DNA of 64,000 nucleotides. Source: JAPHTQ01 sp050288165 (GTDB taxonomy: Bacteria > Pseudomonadota > Gammaproteobacteria > Thiohalomonadales > Thiohalomonadaceae). Positions 16,877-24,701 of this stretch are shown here, in pieces. Positions within the stretch are counted from its first letter, which is position 1. Every line of letters starts with the position of its first letter. The stretch is from the NCBI GenBank assembly GCA_050288165.1, contig JBNKDG010000007.1, positions 1 to 64,000 on the forward strand, given 5' to 3'. The translations under genes and the position numbers were made by a program. A model generated the notes under the pieces. That model ran no database searches. It was not told where the DNA came from and saw only the letters and a program-made list of their open reading frames with translations.

Positions 16877-18907
16877 ATGGCAAGCATCAGCGTTTCCGGT
16901 ATCGGTTCCGGCTTAGATATCTCATCACTCGTCGACCAACTGGTCACGGCGGAACGTACGCCGGTCGAAACCCGACTCAACAGTAAAGAGGCAGTCGTTC
17001 AGGCGAAGCTTTCCGCCTACGGTTTGCTCAAATCAGCACTTTCCAGTTTTCAAACCACAGTTTCTGGTTTGGCCGATATCAATGCTTTCCAGGGACTCAC
17101 GGCCACCAGCTCCGATAGCAGCGTGGTCAGTGTCAGTACCAGCAGCAATGCCATTTCCGGCAATTACAGCTTACTCGTGTCCAATCTGGCGGCAGCGCAT
17201 TCCATTGCCTCCAAGGCTTTTACCGAGACCAGCAGCAGCGTCGGTACCGGCAGCCTGACCTTCCAGTTCGGCACCTACGATAGTGGTGGTAACACCTTTA
17301 CCGCCAATGCCGATAAATCAATTCAGGTGGTGACTATTGCCTCGGGCGACAACAGTCTGGTTGGCATCCGCGATGCAGTAAACAACGCCGATATCGGTGT
17401 CTCAGCCAGTATCGTCAATGACGGTAGCGGCTATCGGCTGGTATTCCAGTCTGATGATTCCGGTGCAGCCAACAGCATCAAGGTCACCGTGAGTGACTCC
17501 ACCGATGCCGATAATCTTGATGATGCCGGACTCTCGCAACTGGCCTATGACCCAACCGCCGCATTGGGGACAGGCAAGAATATGAGTCAGACCGTCGCCG
17601 CTGTCGATGCCAGTTTCAGCGTTAACGGTTTGAGCATAACCAGTAGCTCGAACCAGGTCACAAGTGTGATCGAAGGGGTCACCCTGAACTTGAAAGATGT
17701 AACCTCTGGCACCCCGGTCAGCATTTCGGTTGCGCGCGATACCAGCGGCATCACCAGCAAGGTGCAGTCGTTTATTAGTAGTTACAACGACATGATGAAA
17801 ACCCTCAACGGACTGACCAGCTACGACGCCACTACCGGTGCGGCAGGTATTCTGCTGGGCGACTCCATCGCCCGTACCGTGACCAGTCAGGTGCGTAGTC
17901 TCCTCTCCAGTAGTGTCAGTGGACTTAGTGGCAATTACACGTCATTGGTCAGCCTCGGTATCACCACCCAGGCGGATGGTACGTTGAAATTGAACGAAAC
18001 CACCCTGAGTAACGCATTGAGTGGTGATTACTCGGTGGTTGGTAAACTCTTCGCCGCCTTCGGTACGACGGATGATTCACTGGTGAGCTATGTCGATTCC
18101 ACTTCCAGTACGGTCATTGGCGAATACGCGGTTAATATCAGCCAGCTGGCAACGCAGGCGACTGTAACGGGTGCAGCGACATCGGGTTTTCCTCTTACCG
18201 TTGATGCCAATAACGACAACTTCGTGATTAAGGTAGATGGCACTCAGTCGTCCAGTATTTCGCTGACACAGAAGAGTTATGCCAGCGGTGACGAACTGGC
18301 GGTGGAGCTGCAAAGTAGGATTAACGGTGATAGCACCCTTAAGAACGCCGGGGTTAGTGTCAGCGTCAGCTTTGTGACCGATCACTTCGAAATTTCATCC
18401 AGCACCTACGGCAGCGACTCCACCATTGAAATCGTTAGCGTCGATACCAACACCGCTACGAGTCTCGGACTTTCAGTTGGTACCGGCACCGACGGAGTGG
18501 ATGTGGCAGGCACCATCGGTGGTGTTACTGCTACCGGGAGTGGGCAGATCCTGACTGGAAATGGTGACGCCGCGGGGATGAGCCTCAAGATCGAAGGCAC
18601 CACCACCGGTAGTCGTGGTAGCGTGGTCTTCAGTCGTGGTATTGCCGACCAGATCAACTCGCTGCTCGACGAATACCTCGCCAGCGATAGCACCATCGCC
18701 GCACGAACCGATGGTCTGAACAGTCGTCTTGATGACATTAGCGAGCAGCGCGATCGTCTTGAGGTTCGACTGGCAATGATCCAGCAACGTTACACCACTC
18801 AGTTCACAGCGCTGGATACCCTGATTGGACAGATGCAATCGACCAGTACCTATCTGGCATCACAATTGGCAGCACTGCCTGGTGCAACGTACTCGTCGTC
18901 GAAGTAA
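16877..18907 (+). CDS. fliD: FliD, filament cap protein (HAP2)
   Basis: FliD caps the filament and guides flagellin folding. The ATG at 16877 opens MASISVSGIGSGLDISSLVD after CGAGGTTGG; the upstream in-frame extension is discarded. Length is 676 residues, longer than enteric FliD (~470). The enlargement lies in the central domains, where two FliD-type inner segments (about 90-250 and 420-580) have similar DNxFxIxVDGT/SxSI-like patterns (for example FVIKVDGTQSSSISLTQKSY). The C-terminal helix contains LNSRLDDISEQRDRLEVRLA and YTTQFTALDTLIGQMQSTST. fliS follows after 105 bp. Confidence 0.95.
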   Translation: MASISVSGIGSGLDISSLVDQLVTAERTPVETRLNSKEAVVQAKLSAYGLLKSALSSFQTTVSGLADINAFQGLTATSSDSSVVSVSTSSNAISGNYSLLVSNLAAAHSIASKAFTETSSSVGTGSLTFQFGTYDSGGNTFTANADKSIQVVTIASGDNSLVGIRDAVNNADIGVSASIVNDGSGYRLVFQSDDSGAANSIKVTVSDSTDADNLDDAGLSQLAYDPTAALGTGKNMSQTVAAVDASFSVNGLSITSSSNQVTSVIEGVTLNLKDVTSGTPVSISVARDTSGITSKVQSFISSYNDMMKTLNGLTSYDATTGAAGILLGDSIARTVTSQVRSLLSSSVSGLSGNYTSLVSLGITTQADGTLKLNETTLSNALSGDYSVVGKLFAAFGTTDDSLVSYVDSTSSTVIGEYAVNISQLATQATVTGAATSGFPLTVDANNDNFVIKVDGTQSSSISLTQKSYASGDELAVELQSRINGDSTLKNAGVSVSVSFVTDHFEISSSTYGSDSTIEIVSVDTNTATSLGLSVGTGTDGVDVAGTIGGVTATGSGQILTGNGDAAGMSLKIEGTTTGSRGSVVFSRGIADQINSLLDEYLASDSTIAARTDGLNSRLDDISEQRDRLEVRLAMIQQRYTTQFTALDTLIGQMQSTSTYLASQLAALPGATYSSSK

Positions 18908-18911
18908 AGGG

Positions 18912-18938
18912 TAAAGAGATAACGTTTACGGACGATAC
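18912..18938 (+). promoter_or_regulatory. Candidate sigma-28 promoter of fliS
   Basis: TAAAGAGA, 11 bases, GACGATAC: correct spacing, TAAAG and CGATA matching the sigma-28 consensus. It begins 4 bp after the fliD stop and lies 75 bp before fliS. Confidence 0.5.
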
Positions 18939-19012
18939 AGTAACTATGAGTTTCACGGCGTCAGCATCAGACTGGCGGCACCACCACAACCCGAAAAGAA
19001 GGAAGGTATGCG

Positions 19013-19447
19013 ATGAATAATCCTCTGCAGCACTACCAGAAGATGAAGGCTGACCAGGCAGTATCTGGTGCCGATCCTCATCGTCTTATCGTGATGCTGA
19101 TGCAGGGAGTGATTGAGAAAGTCGCGGCAGCCAAAGGTTATCTGCAACAGGGTAACCGCGCAGAGAAGGCACAGCAGATTAGCTGGGCTATCTCCATCCT
19201 CGATGGTTTGCGCATGAGCCTGGACAAGGAGCAGGGCGGAGAGATCGCACAAAATCTTGATGATCTCTACGGCTATATGGAAGAGCAACTTCTCAAAGCA
19301 AACATGAAAGACGATGCCAGGATACTGGAAGAGGTTGGCTCCCTGATGAACACCATTCTCAGCGGCTGGATGGAAATCGCCCCGGCGAAACCACAGGTCG
19401 ATACAGATCGCCCCGTGACCTCGGGCTCTCTGCAAGTCGGTGCCTGA
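19013..19447 (+). CDS. fliS: FliS, flagellin export chaperone
   Basis: FliS binds the C-terminus of flagellin and prevents early polymerisation in the cytoplasm. The product has 144 residues. The family signature LIVMLMQGVIEKVAAAKGYL lies at about residues 25-45, followed by WAISILDGLRMSLDKEQGGE and ANLDDLYGYM-like helices (QNLDDLYGYMEEQLLKANMK). The start at 19013 follows GAAGGAAGG. It lies immediately upstream of a FliT-like gene, the usual pairing. Confidence 0.95.
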   Translation: MNNPLQHYQKMKADQAVSGADPHRLIVMLMQGVIEKVAAAKGYLQQGNRAEKAQQISWAISILDGLRMSLDKEQGGEIAQNLDDLYGYMEEQLLKANMKDDARILEEVGSLMNTILSGWMEIAPAKPQVDTDRPVTSGSLQVGA

Positions 19448-19460
19448 GGACGACAGCAGA

Positions 19461-19787
19461 ATGGATTCCAGTCGTACTCAGCAGTGGCAGCAATTGGTCG
19501 ACTTTTCCAATAAGATGTTGGCACAGGCCAGGGAAGGTGAATGGGATCTGCTCAGCCGTATGGCGGGTGAGCGTCAACTTGCCCTGGAGCAGTTTTTTGC
19601 CGAACCCGTAACCGCTGAGGAGAGTGCTACAGTGGCGTCGGGTATCCATACCATCAACCGCATCGACAGTGAGATCACCGCCCTGGCAAATGATGCCTAT
19701 GGACTCGCTTCTGAAGAGCGTGATCTACTCAATAAACGTCAACAGGCCTCCCGCGCCTACACCGATCCCGGCTTTCACAGCCGCTGA
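19461..19787 (+). CDS. fliT: FliT-like flagellar chaperone
   Basis: FliT is the export chaperone for FliD. This 108-residue, mainly helical product (WQQLVDFSNKMLAQAREGEW, then LANDAYGLASEERDLLNKRQ) has the size, composition and position of FliT. Sequence conservation in this family is low, so the name rests largely on the fliD-fliS-fliT context. ATG 19461 is chosen after GAGGACGACAGCAG; an upstream GTG at 19440 would overlap fliS. Confidence 0.8.
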   Translation: MDSSRTQQWQQLVDFSNKMLAQAREGEWDLLSRMAGERQLALEQFFAEPVTAEESATVASGIHTINRIDSEITALANDAYGLASEERDLLNKRQQASRAYTDPGFHSR

Positions 19788-19965
19788 TTTCTCCCTCGTT
19801 TTTTGTCATCTGGTTGCCTGTGTCAGTGGTTATTAAACCGCTCCTTCGCTGATAAAAACCTTACGAAAAGTGCAGCTAAAATACCATGTTAATCATGGTG
19901 TTATGTTGTTGATAACGGGTTTTTGACAGATATTAAAGTAAAATTTCTGTGATGGACTACCAATT

Positions 19966-19981
19966 TTTTGACATGTCAAAA
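19966..19981 (+). promoter_or_regulatory. Perfect 16-bp palindrome upstream of fleQ
   Basis: TTTTGACATGTCAAAA is a perfect inverted repeat 45 bp before the chosen fleQ start. A second, gapped repeat ACCATG-TTAAT-CATGGT lies at 19883-19899. The arrangement suggests an operator for a dimeric regulator of the master gene. Which protein binds is unknown. Confidence 0.5.
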
Positions 19982-20026
19982 TGTCGTGCTACCTTGAGAA
20001 GGGTTGACACTTTGGTGGACAGAAAA

Positions 20027-21439
20027 ATGACAGACACACCGTTTTTAGTAGTCAGCAACCGGGGGGAGGCTGCGGCCGAACTGGTTGCTGTTCTGAAGTT
20101 CCTGACTGGGCATCATTCACATCACAGCGGCTATGGAGAGTGGCACGGGATTGAGCCTGCAATGATCAGTGCCGTGTTTCTGGATGAACGTGAGGCTAGT
20201 GCGCGTAGTGCCTCGGAGCTTGCCGCACTATGCGAAGCCTATCCCACGGCAACCGTAATACTGATTTCCAACGAAGGCCAGGGCGAAGACGAACTGCCGG
20301 ACGGCGCGTTCGCCAGATTGGAGTCGCCATTCGGCTACGTCAAGATGCTCACTTGCCTGCATCGTATTGAGATCCTGCACCAGCGCAGTGGTCAACACGC
20401 GGCCAACGAGACACTGGTCAGATTGCTGGTCGGTCACAGTTCGCCGATGCGTGAGGTGCGCCACCTTATTGAACAGGTCGCCGATTCTGAAGCCAGCGTA
20501 CTGATCCTTGGTGAGTCGGGTACCGGCAAGGAGGTGGTGGCAAAGAGCCTGCATCATCTCTCCTCGCGACGCGACGCACCATTTGTCCCGGTCAACTGCG
20601 GCGCGATTCCTGCCGAGTTGCTGGAGAGTGAACTCTTCGGACATGAAAAAGGGGCCTTTACCGGCGCCCTGACCGCACGCCAGGGACGCTTTGAAATTGC
20701 CGAAGGCGGTACCCTGTTCCTCGACGAGATCGGCGATATGCCGATGCCGATGCAGGTCAAACTGCTGCGGGTATTGCAGGAGCGTACCTTCGAGCGGGTC
20801 GGTAGCAACAAATCTCAGCAGTGCAATGTGCGTGTGATTGCCGCGACCCACCGTAATCTCGAAGAGCAGATCGCCAAGGGCGAATTCCGTGAAGACCTGT
20901 ACTACCGCCTCAACGTTTTTCCCATCGAACTGCCGCCGCTGCGTGAGCGCCCCGAAGATGTTCCCAGCCTCGCCCTGGAACTGATTGCCCGCCTGGAGCG
21001 CGAGGGCAGAGGGTCGGTACGCCTGACCGCTGCCACATTGGCCTCGTTGTCACGTTATGCCTGGCCGGGTAACGTGCGTGAACTCTCCAACCTGATGGAA
21101 CGCCTGGTGATCCTCTATCCCAAGGGCATCGTCGACGTGAATGATCTCCCCTCCAAATACCAGAGCGAGGGCGTCGATACGGACAGCACCATTCCCCTGC
21201 CGTCCACACCTCTGGACATGCATGCGATCGATGATCGCGACATGGGTGTGCTGACTTCCAGCCTGCCGCCCGAGGGTGTAGACCTCAAGGACTACCTCTC
21301 CACACTGGAGAGCAGTCTGATCCAGCAGGCACTGGATGCGGCCGACGGCGTGGTGGCTCAGGCCGCCAAGCTGCTGAATCTGCGCCGTACCACCCTGGTG
21401 GAGAAGATGCGCAAGTATGAGATGCAGCGCGTAGAGTGA
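20027..21439 (+). CDS. fleQ: FleQ, sigma-54-dependent master activator of flagellar genes
   Basis: FleQ (FlrA) turns on the sigma-54 flagellar promoters and responds to c-di-GMP in pseudomonads. From ATG 20027 the product has 470 residues. An N-terminal FleQ/receiver-like domain (about 1-120) is followed by an AAA+ domain (about 140-375) with Walker A GESGTGKEV, the sigma-54 contact loop GAFTGA, Walker B GGTLFLDEI and the LRERPEDV region. A Fis-type helix-turn-helix ends it (DGVVAQAAKLLNLRRTTLVE). Starts at 19952 and 19973 are possible; 20027 aligns best with FleQ and has GGTGGA upstream. No typical phospho-acceptor Asp was recognised, as in other FleQ proteins. Confidence 0.95.
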   Translation: MTDTPFLVVSNRGEAAAELVAVLKFLTGHHSHHSGYGEWHGIEPAMISAVFLDEREASARSASELAALCEAYPTATVILISNEGQGEDELPDGAFARLESPFGYVKMLTCLHRIEILHQRSGQHAANETLVRLLVGHSSPMREVRHLIEQVADSEASVLILGESGTGKEVVAKSLHHLSSRRDAPFVPVNCGAIPAELLESELFGHEKGAFTGALTARQGRFEIAEGGTLFLDEIGDMPMPMQVKLLRVLQERTFERVGSNKSQQCNVRVIAATHRNLEEQIAKGEFREDLYYRLNVFPIELPPLRERPEDVPSLALELIARLEREGRGSVRLTAATLASLSRYAWPGNVRELSNLMERLVILYPKGIVDVNDLPSKYQSEGVDTDSTIPLPSTPLDMHAIDDRDMGVLTSSLPPEGVDLKDYLSTLESSLIQQALDAADGVVAQAAKLLNLRRTTLVEKMRKYEMQRVE

Positions 21440-21464
21440 CAGACACCCCTAAAAATCCACTCAA

Positions 21465-21589
21465 GCCGCGATTGCGGCGTTGGAAAGCGCCTCAAAATGC
21501 TCATTTAAACTGCGCATTTTGCTCCGGGCGTCCTGCCCTCCGCCCTTCGGGTCAGCTAAAGCTGCCCCGGATTGCTCCCGGCAATCCGG
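21465..21589 (+). repeat. Run of stem-loops between fleQ and fleS
   Basis: Stem-loops in order: GCCGC-GATT-GCGGC (21465-21478); CAAAATGC/GCATTTTG (21493-21521); CAGC-TAAA-GCTG (21553-21564); CCGGATTGC-TCCCG-GCAATCCGG (21567-21589). The second contains TGCTCATTT joined to AAACTGCGC, the same two blocks that flank a 9-base segment in the repeat after bioA. No gene is apparent in 21440-21763; a sigma-54 promoter ends the gap. Confidence 0.6.
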
Positions 21590-21712
21590 TCGTTACTTTA
21601 CGCCTTGCACTCATCGTCTTGATCGAATTTTTAGCGGCATCTGTATGTCAACATTTTGACCGCGAGGCGCAATGCATCGCGTAACATTTTGATATTAAAG
21701 GCTTAAATTAAC

Positions 21713-21728
21713 AGGCACACTGTTTGCA
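21713..21728 (+). promoter_or_regulatory. Sigma-54 promoter of fleSR
   Basis: AGGCACACTGTTTGCA differs from the consensus TGGCAC-N5-TTGCA only in the first base and keeps the GG-N10-GC spacing. It is 36 bp before the fleS start, consistent with FleQ control of fleSR. Confidence 0.82.
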
Positions 21729-21763
21729 TTGCATGGTTCCAGGACATTATCGGAACCGATGCG

Positions 21764-22915
21764 ATGAACCAGCCGCTATCCCTCGACAGAACGAATCTTC
21801 CCTCCCACGACGGGCAACAGCACGGCACTGCCTCCGTACGTGAGGCGATCTGGATCAACTCCGTGCTGCAGGAGACACGGCGTCGGAGCAACGATGCCGA
21901 GGCGGAGCAGTTGCGTCTTGCCGAGCGACTGAACAGCCTGATGAATGCCCTGCCCGCAGCGGTGGTGGTACTGGATGGCAGCGGTCGGGTGGTGCAGTCC
22001 AATCCGGCAGCCGAGTCGTTGTTGCAGATCCCGCTTCAGGGTCGGCTCTGGCGCGACTTGATCGGCGAGCTTTTCTCACTGCAGGCCGCCGTAGACGATG
22101 TGCTGCAGTTGCATAACGGTCGACTGGTCACACTCTCCACTCGTCCGCTCGGTAGTGAACCGGGTCAGGTGCTGATGTTGCAGGACGTGACCGATACCCA
22201 CCAGCTTCGCTCGCGACTGGCGCACAGTCGCCGACTCGCCGACATGGGTCGAATGGCCGCCAGCCTGGCCCATCAGATACGCACGCCGCTGGCCTCGGCA
22301 CTGCTCTATGTCTCGCAACTTCACTCCTCACGCCTGCCGGAAGAGAAGCGCGAGCGGTTCGTCAGCAAGGCGATGGATAGCCTCAAGGGTCTGGAAAAAC
22401 TGATCAACGACATGCTGCTGTTCGCTCGTGATGGACAGGGTGAACGCGAACTACTGACCGCGGGTGAGTTGTTGAACGCCGTGGCACTTGAAACGCAAAA
22501 CCACCACCCGGCCGTGGCGTGCAGTGTGGCGATCGCCCACGACCAGCGTGTCCTGCTGGGCAATCGCGTGCTGCTGAAAAGCGCACTGCAGAATCTGCTC
22601 AACAACGCCGTGGAGGCTGGAGCTAAAAACATCAGACTGCAGGCAACCTGCGACACCTCATGGTGCGAACTGTCGATCGCCGATGATGGTCACGGCATCG
22701 CTGCAGAACAGCAACAGCGGATCTTCGAACCCTTCGTCTCCGGTCGCTCCGGTGGTTCCGGCCTTGGTCTGGCGGTGGTGCGCGCCGTGGTGCAGTCGAT
22801 GGGCGGTGAGATCCGGCTTGAATCAAAAACGGGGGAGGGTAGTCGTTTCATTCTGCGCTTCCCTGCCGTTTCCCAATTCAATCACGCCACCGCGGCGAAA
22901 GCGGCGCAGAGGTAA
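21764..22915 (+). CDS. fleS: FleS, flagellar two-component sensor kinase
   Basis: FleS phosphorylates FleR to switch on later flagellar genes. The 383-residue protein has no membrane segment, so it is cytoplasmic. A PAS domain (about residues 65-135, LPAAVVVLDGSGRVVQSNPA) is followed by the dimerisation/phosphoacceptor helix with MAASLAHQIRTPLASALLYV (His170). The ATP-binding domain has the N box LQNLLNNAVEAGAKNIRLQA, then ISDDGHG-like IADDGHGIAAEQQQRIFEPF and the G2 box SGGSGLGLAVV. fleR starts 5 bp after its stop. Confidence 0.95.
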   Translation: MNQPLSLDRTNLPSHDGQQHGTASVREAIWINSVLQETRRRSNDAEAEQLRLAERLNSLMNALPAAVVVLDGSGRVVQSNPAAESLLQIPLQGRLWRDLIGELFSLQAAVDDVLQLHNGRLVTLSTRPLGSEPGQVLMLQDVTDTHQLRSRLAHSRRLADMGRMAASLAHQIRTPLASALLYVSQLHSSRLPEEKRERFVSKAMDSLKGLEKLINDMLLFARDGQGERELLTAGELLNAVALETQNHHPAVACSVAIAHDQRVLLGNRVLLKSALQNLLNNAVEAGAKNIRLQATCDTSWCELSIADDGHGIAAEQQQRIFEPFVSGRSGGSGLGLAVVRAVVQSMGGEIRLESKTGEGSRFILRFPAVSQFNHATAAKAAQR

Positions 22916-22920
22916 CAGCC

Positions 22921-24276
22921 ATGCAGCAGCGGATATTGATCGTCGAGGATGATATGGCGCTGGCGGAGGCGTTGCAGGAGACACTGGAACTCTCCGGCTT
23001 TGTGGCGCAGCACGCCGTCAATGGCATTGCGGCTCTGGAGTTGCTGCAGCAACAGGAGTTTCACCTGTTGGTGAGTGATGTGCATATGCAGGAGATGGAC
23101 GGCCACACCCTGCTGCGAAAGGTGCGTGAACGCTACCCCGAATTACCGGTGCTGTTGATGACCGCCTACGCCTCGGTAGAGAAGGCGGTGCAGGCAATGC
23201 GTGACGGCGCGGTCGACTACCTGATGAAACCATTCGAGGCCGATGTGCTGGTCAATGCGGTCTCGCGCTACGCCCTGAGCGAGCACGACGATGCGGCGCC
23301 GGTGGCAGAAGACCCGGTGACACTGGAACTCCTGCGACTGGCACAGCGGGTGGCACAGAGCGATGCCACGGTGATGCTTAGCGGTGAAAGCGGTAGCGGC
23401 AAGGAGGTCATCGCCCGTTATATTCACCAACACTCTTCCCGCGCAAACGGTCCCTTTGTGGCGATTAACTGCGCGGCGATCCCGGAGAACATGCTGGAGG
23501 CGACCCTGTTCGGTTACGAGAAGGGCGCATTCACCGGCGCCTACAAAACTACCCCGGGGAAATTTGAACAGGCCGACGGCGGCACCTTGTTGTTGGATGA
23601 AATCTCGGAAATGGACATCGGCCTGCAGGCCAAGTTGCTGCGCGTGTTGCAGGAGCGTGAACTGGAACGACTTGGTGGCGGCAAGGTGATCGATCTTGAC
23701 GTGCGGGTGCTGGCCACCACTAACCGTGACCTGCGTTCGCTGGTGGCGGAGGGTGGTTTCCGCGAAGACCTCTTTTACCGTCTCAATGTTTTCCCGCTGC
23801 GTTTGCCGTCTCTGCGTGAACGGCCCGCCGATATCGTGCCTCTGGCACAACGTCTGCTGGAACGGGTCTGCAGTAAGGGAGCACAAGCGGTTCCGCAACT
23901 CAGTGCCGAAGCGCGTGCGTTGCTGCGTCGGTACACCTGGCCAGGCAATGTGCGTGAGCTGGATAACCTGATGCAGCGAGCGCTGATTCTGAGTAGCGCC
24001 GCAACCATCGAGGCGACGGATCTGTTGTTTGAATCGACAGTGACGGAATCCCGACCTGTAGCGCCTGCACCGCAGGAACATGTTGAGGGTGAAAAACTCA
24101 ACAGCGATCTCCGGCAGCGCGAATACGAATTGATCATGAGTGCCCTGCAGAACGGTAACCGCAAACACGCCGCGGAGCAGCTGGGTATCAGCCCACGGAC
24201 CCTGCGCTACAAGCTGGCGCAGATGCGCGACGCCGGTTATCCGGTGGATGGTCACATTGGCCTGCAAAATGCATAG
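22921..24276 (+). CDS. fleR: FleR, sigma-54-dependent response regulator
   Basis: FleR activates the basal-body and hook operons after phosphorylation by FleS. The 451 residues comprise a receiver domain (residues 1-120; acidic pair IVEDDMAL, Asp53 in LVSDVHMQEMDG, Lys in YLMKPFEAD), an AAA+ domain (about 130-360; GESGSGKEV, GAFTGA, GGTLLLDEI) and a C-terminal Fis-type helix-turn-helix (NRKHAAEQLGISPRTLRYKL). The gene ends 42 bp before fliE, and a sigma-54-like sequence lies inside its last codons. Confidence 0.95.
   Translation: MQQRILIVEDDMALAEALQETLELSGFVAQHAVNGIAALELLQQQEFHLLVSDVHMQEMDGHTLLRKVRERYPELPVLLMTAYASVEKAVQAMRDGAVDYLMKPFEADVLVNAVSRYALSEHDDAAPVAEDPVTLELLRLAQRVAQSDATVMLSGESGSGKEVIARYIHQHSSRANGPFVAINCAAIPENMLEATLFGYEKGAFTGAYKTTPGKFEQADGGTLLLDEISEMDIGLQAKLLRVLQERELERLGGGKVIDLDVRVLATTNRDLRSLVAEGGFREDLFYRLNVFPLRLPSLRERPADIVPLAQRLLERVCSKGAQAVPQLSAEARALLRRYTWPGNVRELDNLMQRALILSSAATIEATDLLFESTVTESRPVAPAPQEHVEGEKLNSDLRQREYELIMSALQNGNRKHAAEQLGISPRTLRYKLAQMRDAGYPVDGHIGLQNA
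24258..24273 (+). promoter_or_regulatory. Possible sigma-54 promoter of fliE operon
   Basis: TGGCCTGCAAAATGCA, within the end of fleR, keeps GG-N10-GC but departs from the consensus at the CAC and TTGC blocks. Its position 60 bp before fliE is apt. Weaker than the other sigma-54 sites in the window. Confidence 0.4.
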
Positions 24277-24321
24277 AGCTGAATAAACGTCAGAAAGTAG
24301 TCACCCCAAGCGGAGGTCATG

Positions 24322-24648
24322 ATGAATACCATCGACACCAGCCAGTTACTGATGCAGTTGCGCGCCGCCGCAGCCCAGGCAGGTATCAAGCCGCAGGCCG
24401 CCGAGCCAGCAGCAACTCCGGTTGCCGACAATTTTTCCTCGTTGCTGAGCCAGTCCATCGGCAAGGTCAACGAAATGCAGAACCACGCCGGTGATCTGAC
24501 CCGCGCCTTCGAGATGGGCAATCCCAATGTCAGCCTGCCGGAGGTAATGATCGCCAAGAGCAAGGCGGGTCTTGCCTTTGAAGGCATGGTTCAGGTACGC
24601 AACAAAGTGGTCGAGGCGTACCAGGAAATTATGCGGATGCAGGTGTAG
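24322..24648 (+). CDS. fliE: FliE, MS ring-rod adapter
   Basis: FliE links the MS ring to the proximal rod. The product is 108 residues from ATG 24322; ATG 24319, one codon earlier, is equally in frame, but GGAGG sits only two bases before it. The FliE signature is at the C-terminus: NPNVSLPEVMIAKSKAGLAF followed by VQVRNKVVEAYQEIMRMQV. It opens the fliEFGHIJ run. Confidence 0.95.
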   Translation: MNTIDTSQLLMQLRAAAAQAGIKPQAAEPAATPVADNFSSLLSQSIGKVNEMQNHAGDLTRAFEMGNPNVSLPEVMIAKSKAGLAFEGMVQVRNKVVEAYQEIMRMQV

Positions 24649-24701
24649 TTTTTTCCGGCTGAACCATACTTAAAAAATACCAAGCGAACGGTTAAACGAC
24701 T

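Noticed and set aside
23143..24267. 374-codon frame on the minus strand within fleR
   Set aside because: Shadow of fleR; the sense frame carries complete receiver, AAA+ and helix-turn-helix domains.
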